Part shown: one piece after another, positions 56,950 to 64,000 of the stretch
Position numbering within the stretch: position 1 is the first letter of the stretch
How the letters are laid out: every line of letters begins with the position of its first letter
From: Saccharothrix violaceirubra
GTDB taxonomy: Bacteria > Actinomycetota > Actinomycetes > Mycobacteriales > Pseudonocardiaceae
Assembly: GCF_014203755.1 (NCBI RefSeq)
Contig: NZ_JACHJS010000001.1
Span: forward strand, 6,510,001 to 6,574,000
Direction: 5' to 3'
DNA: 64,000 nt
Notes under the pieces: model-generated
What the model was told of the DNA's origin: nothing
Databases searched by the model: none
The model's input: only the letters and a program-made list of their open reading frames with translations
Program-made: the position numbers and the translations under genes

Positions 56950-57885
56950 ATGTTCGTCTACTCGATCCCCCTCCGGAACCGGTTCCGGGGTATCACCGTG
57001 CGTGAGGGCGTGTTGTTCGAAGGCCCGGCGGGGTGGGGTGAGTTCTGCGCGTTCCTCGACTACTCGGACAGCGAGTGCGTGCCCTGGCTCGACTGCGCCG
57101 AAGAGTCCTCTGTGGAGAGTTGGCCTTCCCCCGTGCGCACGCGGATTCCGGTCAACTGCACGGTTCCCGTGGTCGATCCCGAACGCGCGCGGGAGATCGT
57201 GCTGAAGTCCGGCTGCACCACGGCGAAGGTCAAGGTGGCCGATCCCGGTGTCGATCTCGCAGCCGATCTGGAACGGGTCGAGGCCGTGCGCGATGCCCTT
57301 GGGCCACAAGGAAAACTCCGCGTCGACGCGAACACCGCGTGGGACGTCGACACCGCCGTCCACGCCATCCGCGAACTGGACAAGGTCGCGCACGGCCTGG
57401 AGTACGTCGAGCAGCCCTGCCCATCCATCGAGGAACTGGCCGCCGTGCGCAGGAAAGTCGACGTGCGTATCGCCGCCGACGAGTCGATCCGCCGCGCCGA
57501 CGACCCGCTCAAGGTCGCGGTCGCCGGTGCCGCCGACCTCGCGGTGATCAAGGTCGCCCCGCTCGGCGGGGTACGGCGGGCGTTGCGGGTCGCCGAGGCG
57601 TGCGGGCTGCCCTGCGTCGTCTCGTCCGCCGTGGAGACCTCGGTCGGGTTGGCGGCCGGTCTGGCGTTGGCGGGCGCGTTGCCCGAACTCGACTTCGCCT
57701 GCGGGCTCGGGACGTTGTCGTTGCTCGACGGCGACGTCGTGGCCGAGCCGCTCACGCCGCGCGACGGGTGGCTGCCGGTGCCGACCTCGCCTCCCGTTCC
57801 CGTCCTGCGCGACGAGTTCGCCGCCGACGCCGAGACCACCGCGAAGTGGCTGGCCCGCGTCGACCGGGTCAGGGCCGGGCGATAG
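56950..57885 (+). CDS. menC: o-succinylbenzoate synthase (menaquinone)
   Basis: This 311-residue enolase-superfamily enzyme has the catalytic Lys in TAKVKVAD, metal ligands RVDAN, YVEQPC and IAADES, and the second Lys in AVIKVAPLGG. It dehydrates SHCHC to o-succinylbenzoate in menaquinone biosynthesis. The start is ATG 56950 (MFVYSIPLRNRFRG). It is divergent from the deaminase toxin, and its end overlaps the capA-like gene by 17 bases on the other strand. Confidence 0.93.
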   Translation: MFVYSIPLRNRFRGITVREGVLFEGPAGWGEFCAFLDYSDSECVPWLDCAEESSVESWPSPVRTRIPVNCTVPVVDPERAREIVLKSGCTTAKVKVADPGVDLAADLERVEAVRDALGPQGKLRVDANTAWDVDTAVHAIRELDKVAHGLEYVEQPCPSIEELAAVRRKVDVRIAADESIRRADDPLKVAVAGAADLAVIKVAPLGGVRRALRVAEACGLPCVVSSAVETSVGLAAGLALAGALPELDFACGLGTLSLLDGDVVAEPLTPRDGWLPVPTSPPVPVLRDEFAADAETTAKWLARVDRVRAGR

Positions 57886-58945
57886 CGGCGCCCAGGCTGC
57901 GCACCACGCCGTCCGTCCGGGCCGACGCCTCGGCACGACGGGCCGTCACGGGGGCGCGGGTCAGGTCGACCACCCTGATCGGCGGCCCGAGTTCGACCAG
58001 CGTGGGCACGTAGAAGGCTTCCACCGCACGCCACTTCGCCCCGTCCTTGACGAACTTGAACCGGGTGACGATGCCCTCCTCGGTGATGCCGCGCGGTTCG
58101 GAGTGGCGGGCGATCTGGTTGCCCATGCCGTAGACCACCCACTTGTCGCCGATCCGTTCCACCGGCTGCACGGCGTGCGCGTGCGTGCCGATGATCAGGT
58201 CGATCGGCGAGTCGGGTGCCAGCAGCCGTGCGGCCAGGGACCGCTGCGTCGGGGACGCCTCCTGCGAGTACTCCACGCCCCAGTGCAGGCTCGCGATCAC
58301 GACCTCGGCACCGGCCGCCCGCGCGGCTCTCGCGGCGGCCAGCACCGCCTCGGGGTCGAGCAGGTCGGCCGTCCACGGTTCCGGCAGGGGGATCCCGTTG
58401 AACCCGTACGTGAACGACACGTGCCCGACCTTGACCCCGTTGGCCTCCAGCACCAACGGCGTCCGCGACTCCTCCTCGGTCCGGTACGAGCCGGTGTGCG
58501 CCAGTCCCGCGCGGTCGAGGGTGTCGAGAGTCGTCACGACGCCCCGTACGCCCCGGTCGAGCGTGTGGTTGGACGCGGTCGAGCACGCGTCGTAGCCCAC
58601 GCCCTTCAGCGCGGTGGCGATCTCCGGCGGCGCGCTGAACGCCGGATAGCCGAACGTGGGTTCGCCGGGAGCCGACAGCGGGGTCTCCAGGTGGCACAGC
58701 GACAGGTCCGCGTCGACGGCCGACCTCAGGCCCTCCAGCAGCGGCGCGAAGTCGCGGGCGCCGTCGGCGTCGGCCTGCTCGGTCAACGCGGGGTGCACCA
58801 GGATGTCGCCACCCGCCGCCACCGTGAAGGACGGGGCGACCGGGGCGGGCACCGTCGTGGTGGGCGATGCCGGCGGCGGCGATGCCGGGGGTCCCGAACA
58901 GGCCGCCGCGAACAGTAAGGCGACGACGCCGACCCGACGGATCAC
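57869..58945 (-). CDS. CapA-family lipoprotein phosphoesterase-like protein
   Basis: A 358-residue lipoprotein (VGVVALLFAAACSGPP, lipobox AAAC) with a PGA_cap/CapA metallophosphatase-like fold: VAAGGDILVHPALTE, LCHLETPLS, ACSTASNHTLDRG, ASLHWGVEYSQEA and IIGTHAHAVQPVE. Bacillus CapA helps export poly-γ-glutamate, but most actinobacterial members have no known substrate. The start overlaps the stop of a 48-residue upstream gene. Confidence 0.88.
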   Translation of the reverse strand: MIRRVGVVALLFAAACSGPPASPPPASPTTTVPAPVAPSFTVAAGGDILVHPALTEQADADGARDFAPLLEGLRSAVDADLSLCHLETPLSAPGEPTFGYPAFSAPPEIATALKGVGYDACSTASNHTLDRGVRGVVTTLDTLDRAGLAHTGSYRTEEESRTPLVLEANGVKVGHVSFTYGFNGIPLPEPWTADLLDPEAVLAAARAARAAGAEVVIASLHWGVEYSQEASPTQRSLAARLLAPDSPIDLIIGTHAHAVQPVERIGDKWVVYGMGNQIARHSEPRGITEEGIVTRFKFVKDGAKWRAVEAFYVPTLVELGPPIRVVDLTRAPVTARRAEASARTDGVVRSLGAAIARP

Positions 58946-59088
58946 CGGCCGCGCCGCGACCGCAGGACGACCAGGAGGACGGCCAACGCCACCGGGACGA
59001 GCAGCACGGGCAGGACACGGCGCTTCGGGCGCGGCTCGGGGTCGGGCACGACGCGCAGCCGGGGACGGGAGGGCACCTGGGTGGTCAC
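58942..59088 (-). CDS. small single-helix membrane protein coupled to capA-like gene
   Basis: A 48-residue frame from GTG 59088 encodes a Pro/Arg-rich N-terminus and one helix (LPVLLVPVALAVLLVVL), then RSRRGR. Its TGA overlaps the GTG of the CapA-like gene. No family known; the coupling suggests a role in the same membrane complex. Confidence 0.5.
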   Translation of the reverse strand: MTTQVPSRPRLRVVPDPEPRPKRRVLPVLLVPVALAVLLVVLRSRRGR

Positions 59089-59204
59089 GCCTCCAGGTTC
59101 CTCCGCGCGCGCCGTTCCCGCCAGTACCCCGAGAGCGGGGGTCCGGGGAAAGCCAGGGTGCGTCCCCGATGTCCCCCGGCCCCCTGACCGGCCACTATTC
59201 ACCC

Positions 59205-59426
59205 ATGACGAACGACGTGCTCGGCCAGGCCACCGCCAAGGTCAAGAAGTTCCGCCGCAGCCGGAGCGACCGCATGGTCGCCGGTGTGTGCGGCGGGTTG
59301 TCCGAACTCATCGGCGTGGACGCGGCGCTGCTGCGCGTCCTGCTGGTCGCCGCGACCCTGTTCGGGTTCGGCACCGGCGCGCTGCTCTACCTCGCGGGCT
59401 GGATCCTCGTGCCCGAGGCCGAGTGA
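59205..59426 (+). CDS. PspC-domain protein
   Basis: A 73-residue protein begins MTNDVLGQATAKVKKFRRS, then carries the PspC signature MVAGVCGGLSELIGVDAALL and a membrane helix LLVAATLFGFGTGALLYLAGWILVP. PspC domains are part of phage-shock or LiaF-like envelope stress responses. It is short, with a single domain. The next gene, GH20, is convergent and begins one base after the stop. Confidence 0.9.
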   Translation: MTNDVLGQATAKVKKFRRSRSDRMVAGVCGGLSELIGVDAALLRVLLVAATLFGFGTGALLYLAGWILVPEAE

Positions 59427-60776
59427 TCACCTCGGGTGGCCGGGCACGCCCGGCAGCCGCTGCCACGGCAGGGGACCGGACAACGGCCGGTACTCCACGC
59501 CGAGCGCGGCCAGCCGCGGCAGGTGCGACCCGGCCAGCCGGTCCCGGAACTCCGCGACGTCCCGCTCCCCCGTGCTCCACGCCAGCTCGGCGAGGGCGCA
59601 CAGGCGCGGGAACGTCGCGTAGTCCAGCCGGCGCGGCGAGTCGAGGTGCTCGGTCCAGACGTTGGCCTGGACGCCGAGCAGCCGGTCGGCCGCCGCGGGT
59701 TCGTATCCGTACACGTCCTCCAGCGTGGTGACCGTGCCGACGGGGACGGGCTCGTCGGCGGAGTCGGACTGCCGGTAGTCCAGGTACACGTACTTCTCCG
59801 GGCACATCACGACGTCGAGTCCGCGGTCCAGTGCCGTGACGCCCGCGTCCTCGCCGCGCCAGGACGCGATCACGGTCGCGTCGGGCAGCGGTCCGGTCTC
59901 CAACGCCTCGTCCCAGCCGAACGGCCGACGTCCGCGTGACACCAGGAACTCCGTGACGGCGCGCACGAGCGAGCCGTCGCCGCCCTCGGCCTCGTCGCCG
60001 CCGAACCCGACGTACTCGCCGGGGAACACGTCCAGCAGCTCCTCGAACACCGCCAGCACGAAGTCCACAGTGGACGGAGCGGTGTTCAGCAGGTTGGGGT
60101 TGATGCCCCAGTCCGTCCACACGCCACCGGGTGCGACGCCCAGTTCCGGGTACGCTGCGATCGCCGCCTGGCTGTGGCCGGGCACGTCGATCTCGGGCAC
60201 GACGGTGATGTGCCGTTCGGCCGCGTAGGCCACGACCTCGCGCAGGTCGTCCTGCGTGTAGTAGCCGCCGTGCGGTCGTCCGGTCTGCCCGCCGTGCCGC
60301 CGGTCCCCGTACCGCGAGGACGGCCGCCACCCGCCGACCTCGTGCAGCAGCGGGAACCTGAGCGACTCGAACCGCCAGCCCTGGTCGTCGGTCAGGTGCA
60401 GGTGCAGCACGTTGAGCTTGTGCACGGCCAGCAGGTCGACGTAGCGCAGCAGGTCGGGCTTGGGCAGGAAGTGCCGGGCCACGTCGAGCATGCAGCCGCG
60501 CCACCGGAACCGGGGGTGGTCCTCGACCACGCACACCGGCAGCGTCACCGGCCCGGGGGCGACCGCGCGGAACGCCGACGGCCCGGAGAGCTGCCGCAAC
60601 GTCTGCCGCGCGTGTGCCTCGCCGGCCGCGTCGGCGGCCTCGATCACCACGCCGGAGGGCGCGATCGTGAGCCGGTAGCCCTCGGCCGGACCGCCCCACT
60701 GCCGCACGTCCACGACACCGTCGAACACCACTTCGCCGTCGCCGCGGCCGAACGACACCGGTCGGGGCAGGATCAC
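59427..60776 (-). CDS. GH20 β-N-acetylhexosaminidase
   Basis: A 449-residue glycoside hydrolase of family 20. The catalytic Asp-Glu pair lies in GFGGDEAEGG, with FRWRGCMLDVARHFLPKPDL, LHLHLTDDQGWRFES and VPEIDVPGHSQAAIAAYP upstream. It has no signal peptide, so it should act on imported chito-oligosaccharides. The GTG start overlaps the permease stop, making it the last gene of the uptake operon. Confidence 0.92.
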   Translation of the reverse strand: MILPRPVSFGRGDGEVVFDGVVDVRQWGGPAEGYRLTIAPSGVVIEAADAAGEAHARQTLRQLSGPSAFRAVAPGPVTLPVCVVEDHPRFRWRGCMLDVARHFLPKPDLLRYVDLLAVHKLNVLHLHLTDDQGWRFESLRFPLLHEVGGWRPSSRYGDRRHGGQTGRPHGGYYTQDDLREVVAYAAERHITVVPEIDVPGHSQAAIAAYPELGVAPGGVWTDWGINPNLLNTAPSTVDFVLAVFEELLDVFPGEYVGFGGDEAEGGDGSLVRAVTEFLVSRGRRPFGWDEALETGPLPDATVIASWRGEDAGVTALDRGLDVVMCPEKYVYLDYRQSDSADEPVPVGTVTTLEDVYGYEPAAADRLLGVQANVWTEHLDSPRRLDYATFPRLCALAELAWSTGERDVAEFRDRLAGSHLPRLAALGVEYRPLSGPLPWQRLPGVPGHPR

Positions 60777-61606
60777 GCCTTCACCGCCCCGGCCAGACCG
60801 GCGACGAGCCGGCGTTGCACCACGATGAAGAACAGCAGCACCGGGATGGTCATCAGGGTCGAACCCGCCATGATGGCGCCCCAATCGTTCTGGTCGGGCT
60901 TGACGAACACCTGCAACGCCAGCGGCAGCGTCTGGTTCTCGGCCGCCGAGATGATGAACGTCTTGGCGAACAGGAAGTCGTTCCACGCGTGGATGAACGC
61001 CAGCACGCTGGTGGCCACCAGGCCGGGCGCGACCAGCGGGAACAGCACCTGCCACAGGAACCGGAAACGGGACGCGCCGTCCAAGGTCGCGGCCTCCTCC
61101 AGCTCGACCGGGACGGCCGCGACGAACCCGCGCAGCATCCAGATCGAGAACGGCAGGCTGAACGCCAGGTGCACCAGCACCAGCGAGCCCAGGTGGTTGA
61201 GGCCGAACACCGGCACCACGTCGCGCACGGACTTCATCATGAAGAACAACGGGATGGTCAGCGCCTCGACCGGCACCATCTGCACGATCAGCAGCATGAT
61301 CAGCAACGTGGTACGCGTCCGGAACCGGAACCGGGTCAGCGCGGTCGCGGCCAGGAACGAGATCAGCAGGCTGAGCAGCACCACGACCAGCGCCACCACC
61401 AGGCTGTTGACCAGGTAGCGGCCGAAGCTCTGCACGGTCAGCGCCCGGGTGAAGCTGTCCAGCGTGGGCGTGAGCGTCCACGGCCGGGGGTCGGCCGTGA
61501 TCACCTCGGCCTCGGGCTTGAGCGCGGTGAGCACCATCCAGTAGAGGGGGAACGCGACCACCGCCGCGATGACGACGGTGACCGCCTCGACGACGCCGCG
61601 TTTCAC
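60773..61606 (-). CDS. sugar ABC transporter permease (MalG-type)
   Basis: A 277-residue permease with about six helices and the conserved cytoplasmic EAA loop (ELEEAATLDGASRFRFLWQV). Start GTG 61606, with GGAGG upstream and overlap with the previous stop. Together with the gene at 61603-62490 it forms the channel of a CUT1 sugar importer. No ATPase gene is in the operon; actinomycetes often use a shared MsiK. Confidence 0.93.
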   Translation of the reverse strand: MKRGVVEAVTVVIAAVVAFPLYWMVLTALKPEAEVITADPRPWTLTPTLDSFTRALTVQSFGRYLVNSLVVALVVVLLSLLISFLAATALTRFRFRTRTTLLIMLLIVQMVPVEALTIPLFFMMKSVRDVVPVFGLNHLGSLVLVHLAFSLPFSIWMLRGFVAAVPVELEEAATLDGASRFRFLWQVLFPLVAPGLVATSVLAFIHAWNDFLFAKTFIISAAENQTLPLALQVFVKPDQNDWGAIMAGSTLMTIPVLLFFIVVQRRLVAGLAGAVKA

Positions 61607-62490
61607 AGTTCCTCCCCGGACTTGCGCAGCGCCCGCAGGTACCCGAGCGTGACGACGAGCAGCAACGCGGTCATGACCACGCCGATCGCGGCGCCCAGGC
61701 CGTACTCGGAGGCGGCGAAAGCCTGTTGGTAGGCGTACACGTTGAGCACGAGGTTGCGCCCGGCGATGCCGCCGCCGTTGGTCATGACGTAGATCTGGGT
61801 GAAGACCTTGAAGTCCCAGATGATCGACTGGATCGTGACGACGATCAGGATGGGCCGCAGCAACGGGAGGATCACGCTGCGCGCGGTGCGGAACGTGGAC
61901 GCGCCGTCCAGCGCCGCGGCCTCGATGACCTCGCCGGGGATGGCCTTGATGCCCGCGTAGAGCGTGACCATGACGAACGGGAACGAGCACCAGATCACCT
62001 GGGCGGCGACCAGGCCGAACGCCGTCCACTTGTCGAACGTCCACGAGAACCCGGTGGTGCCGAGCAGTTCGTTGACGAAGCCGAAGTTGGCGTCGAACAG
62101 GAACAGCCAGATCGTCGACCCGGCGACGGCCGGCGTCGCCCACGCGCCGAGCGCGGCCAGGAACAGCACGGTCCGCGCCCAGGTGCGGACCCTGGTCGCC
62201 AGGACGGCCAGGGTCGCACCGACGAGCAGGGTCCCCACCACGCACACGGCCGCGAACCCGAGCGTCTGGCCCAGCACGGACCAGAACTTGGCGTCGGACA
62301 GCAGCGTGGCGTAGTTGCCCACGCCCAGGAAGATCAGCGGCGCACCGCCGCTGACCTGCTCCTGGCCGTAGTCGAACAGGGAGATCAGCACGAGCTGGTA
62401 GATCGGGTAGCCCATCAGCCCGACCAGGACCAGCAGTGCGGGGGCGAGGAGGGCGTACGCGATCCGCCCGTCGCCCTTGCGCGCGTTCAT
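61603..62490 (-). CDS. sugar ABC transporter permease (MalF-type)
   Basis: A 295-residue permease begins MNARKGDGRIAYALLAPALL. It has six or more helices and the EAA loop IEAAALDGASTFRTARSVIL. The start and stop overlap both neighbours. The paired permeases belong to the CUT1 family, which in Streptomyces includes NgcF/G and DasB/C for N-acetylglucosamine or chitobiose. Confidence 0.93.
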   Translation of the reverse strand: MNARKGDGRIAYALLAPALLVLVGLMGYPIYQLVLISLFDYGQEQVSGGAPLIFLGVGNYATLLSDAKFWSVLGQTLGFAAVCVVGTLLVGATLAVLATRVRTWARTVLFLAALGAWATPAVAGSTIWLFLFDANFGFVNELLGTTGFSWTFDKWTAFGLVAAQVIWCSFPFVMVTLYAGIKAIPGEVIEAAALDGASTFRTARSVILPLLRPILIVVTIQSIIWDFKVFTQIYVMTNGGGIAGRNLVLNVYAYQQAFAASEYGLGAAIGVVMTALLLVVTLGYLRALRKSGEEL

Positions 62491-63770
62491 CACGAACTGA
62501 ACGCCGCGTTCATGGAGTCGGCCGCCTTCTTCGACGCGGTGTCGAGGTCGGCGGTCTTCGTCGCGACCTCCTGGATGAGCGTGGGCAGCACGGCCTGGGC
62601 GTCGATCTTGGCCCAGTTGGCGCTGACCGGCACGAACTTCGTGCCCGCCGCCAGCGTCTTGACGAACGGCCCGATCGCCGGGGTGCTCTTGGCGACCTCG
62701 TCCTGCACGTCGCCGAACGTGGGCATGTTGCCCATGGCGTCGAACATCTTGCGCTGGTACTGCTTGCCCGCCAGGAGCTGGACGAACTTGTTGGCCAGCG
62801 TCTTGCGCTCGGAGCCCTTGAGCACGCCGAGCAGGTTGCCGCCGGCGAAGGCCGGTGCGATGGAGCCCGCGTCCTTGCCGGGCAGCGGCACGACCGCGTA
62901 CTTGCCGGCCGCCTGGGAGGCGTCGACGGACTTGCGGTTGAAGTCGCCGCCGATGACCATCGCGGCCTTGCCCGCGCGGAACGCCTCGACGCTGGCGTCG
63001 CCGCCGTTGCCCGCGCACTGGGCGGCCGGGCAGATGTCGTCGGCGATCAGGTCGGTGTACTGCTCCAGACCGGCCTTGGACTCGGCGCTGTCGATCTTGG
63101 CGACGTACTTGTCGCCGCTCTTGGTCGCGATGTCGCCGCCGTTGGCCCACACGAACGGCATGGCCGCGTAGGTGTACTTGCCGCCGGCCGAGATGCCCAG
63201 CAGGTCCGGCTTCGCCGCCCGGATCTGCCGCGCCAGCGGCGCGATCTCGTCGAGCTTCGTCGGCGGCTTGAGGTTCAGCTCGGTGAAGACGTCCGTGCGG
63301 TAGTAGAGGGCGCGCACGCCGACGAACCACGGCACGCCGTAGGTCTTGCCGTCCACCTTGGCGGTATCAAGCACCGCGGGCAGCAGGTCCTTCGAGTCGG
63401 CCCACGACGAGAGGTCGAGTTCGGCGAACCCGCCGCCGGCGACGTAACCGGCGAGGTCGGTGTTGCCGAACTCGGCGACGTCCGGCGCGCTCTTGGGGTC
63501 GCTGAACGCGGCCTTGAAGCGCTCGGCGCGGGAGCTGGTCTGGATGTACTGGACGTCGACCGTGACGCCCTGGTTGGCCTTCTGGAACTCCTCGACCGCC
63601 TCCTTGACGACGGCCTCCTTCGGTGCCCGGTTGACCTCGTCGAAGAGCCAGATCCGCAGTGTGCCGGTCTGCTCGTCGGTCCCGGACGACGCCGCGGGGC
63701 CGGACTGGACCGGGGCACACCCGGCCAGTACGGCCGCGCTCACGGCGACGGCTGCCAAAACGAACCGCAT
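62490..63770 (-). CDS. sugar-binding lipoprotein of the ABC importer (NgcE/DasA-like)
   Basis: A 426-residue lipoprotein (FVLAAVAVSAAVLAGCAPV, lipobox LAGC) with the CUT1 solute-binding fold: LRIWLFDEVNRAPKEAVVKE, GVPWFVGVRALYYRTDVF and AFAGGNLLGVLKGSER. With the hexosaminidase at the end of the operon the likely ligands are chitin-derived amino sugars. This is inferred from context, not from binding-site residues. Confidence 0.9.
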   Translation of the reverse strand: MRFVLAAVAVSAAVLAGCAPVQSGPAASSGTDEQTGTLRIWLFDEVNRAPKEAVVKEAVEEFQKANQGVTVDVQYIQTSSRAERFKAAFSDPKSAPDVAEFGNTDLAGYVAGGGFAELDLSSWADSKDLLPAVLDTAKVDGKTYGVPWFVGVRALYYRTDVFTELNLKPPTKLDEIAPLARQIRAAKPDLLGISAGGKYTYAAMPFVWANGGDIATKSGDKYVAKIDSAESKAGLEQYTDLIADDICPAAQCAGNGGDASVEAFRAGKAAMVIGGDFNRKSVDASQAAGKYAVVPLPGKDAGSIAPAFAGGNLLGVLKGSERKTLANKFVQLLAGKQYQRKMFDAMGNMPTFGDVQDEVAKSTPAIGPFVKTLAAGTKFVPVSANWAKIDAQAVLPTLIQEVATKTADLDTASKKAADSMNAAFSS

Positions 63771-63982
63771 CGTTGTCGACCCCTCTCAGCGTTGCGTCAC
63801 CTGCAACGGCTATTTCATGGGAAGCAACGGCGATGCTAATGTCCGAATCGACGGCCGGTCTAGATGTACTGCCCTGAGAGGTTGTGGACGGTTCGACACG
63901 TAGTCGGATGATGTTGGAATGAGGGAGGGCCTCCGGGTTCGGTGTGGATTGCGACGTCGACACCGAGCCCACGGAGGCCCTC
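63771..63982. promoter_or_regulatory. promoter region of the sugar operon with DasR-like half-site, then IS left end
   Basis: At 63857-63864 GGTCTAGA matches the core of the DasR dre site (ACTGGTCTAGACCAGT), but the flanks match poorly. From about 63919 to 63982 lies an inverted repeat whose arms GAGGGCCTCCG and CGGAGGCCCTC end just before the next gene. That repeat may be the end of an insertion sequence rather than part of the operon promoter. Confidence 0.4.
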
Positions 63983-64000
63983 GTGACCCACGCTAACGCA
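63983..64000 (+). mobile_element. probable start of an IS481-family transposase (first codons only)
   Basis: The last 18 bases read VTHANA, preceded by GGAGG seven bases upstream. MTHANA or MSHANA is a frequent beginning of actinobacterial IS481-type transposases. Only six codons are visible, so the call rests on that similarity and on the adjoining inverted repeat. Confidence 0.4.

Overview
The window is very GC-rich, uses many GTG starts and has short or absent leaders. It carries actinobacterial signature genes: sepH, a four-gene conservon, an Rpf/LysM protein, a mycothiol-type maleylpyruvate isomerase-fold protein and LppU/SCO3897-family proteins. I read it as a filamentous actinomycete chromosome, most likely Pseudonocardiaceae (Saccharothrix/Lentzea/Actinosynnema-like). 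The family placement is inference; no rRNA or tRNA is present to confirm it.

Left and centre (about 1-43 kb) form a housekeeping block. Its gene content matches the Mycobacterium tuberculosis region between ercc3 (Rv0861c) and citA (Rv0889c): citA, serC, sepH, an Rv0882-like membrane protein, an Rv0881-like RNA methyltransferase, a MarR regulator, DUF2530, DUF3027, an Rv0876c-like MFS protein, a DUF2771 lipoprotein, cspB, moaA-moaD, rpf, moaE-mog-moaC, a helicase-associated protein and XPB helicase. Accessory genes sit between these anchors: pdxH, an ABC/two-component operon, a heterodimeric ABC exporter, superoxide dismutase, a decayed fetB, a sacsin/Hsp90-type ATPase, mntH and several phosphatases.

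The right part (43-64 kb) is more individual. It holds an exported, extremely Asp-rich repeat protein; a cvnA-B-C-D conservon; a lone NMT1/SsuA-type lipoprotein; three tandem LppU/SCO3897 paralogues; and XPB helicase. Next comes an apparent toxin-immunity island, with a DddA-like (SCP1.201-type) deaminase followed by two Imm1-like immunity paralogues. Then menC, a CapA-family protein, PspC, and an amino-sugar uptake operon (binding protein, two permeases, GH20 hexosaminidase). The window ends at the first codons of what looks like an IS481-type transposase.

The observations I would follow first are the deaminase/Imm1 island (54969-56884), the Asp-alternating secreted protein (42941-44068), a 22-bp degenerate repeat family at two intergenic loci (20934-21116 and 40501-40544), a perfect 16-bp-arm palindrome abutting mntH, a 156-bp imperfect palindrome at 16625-16780, a broken fetB ending in an IdeR-like iron box, and three convergent gene pairs whose two stop codons share one CTAG.
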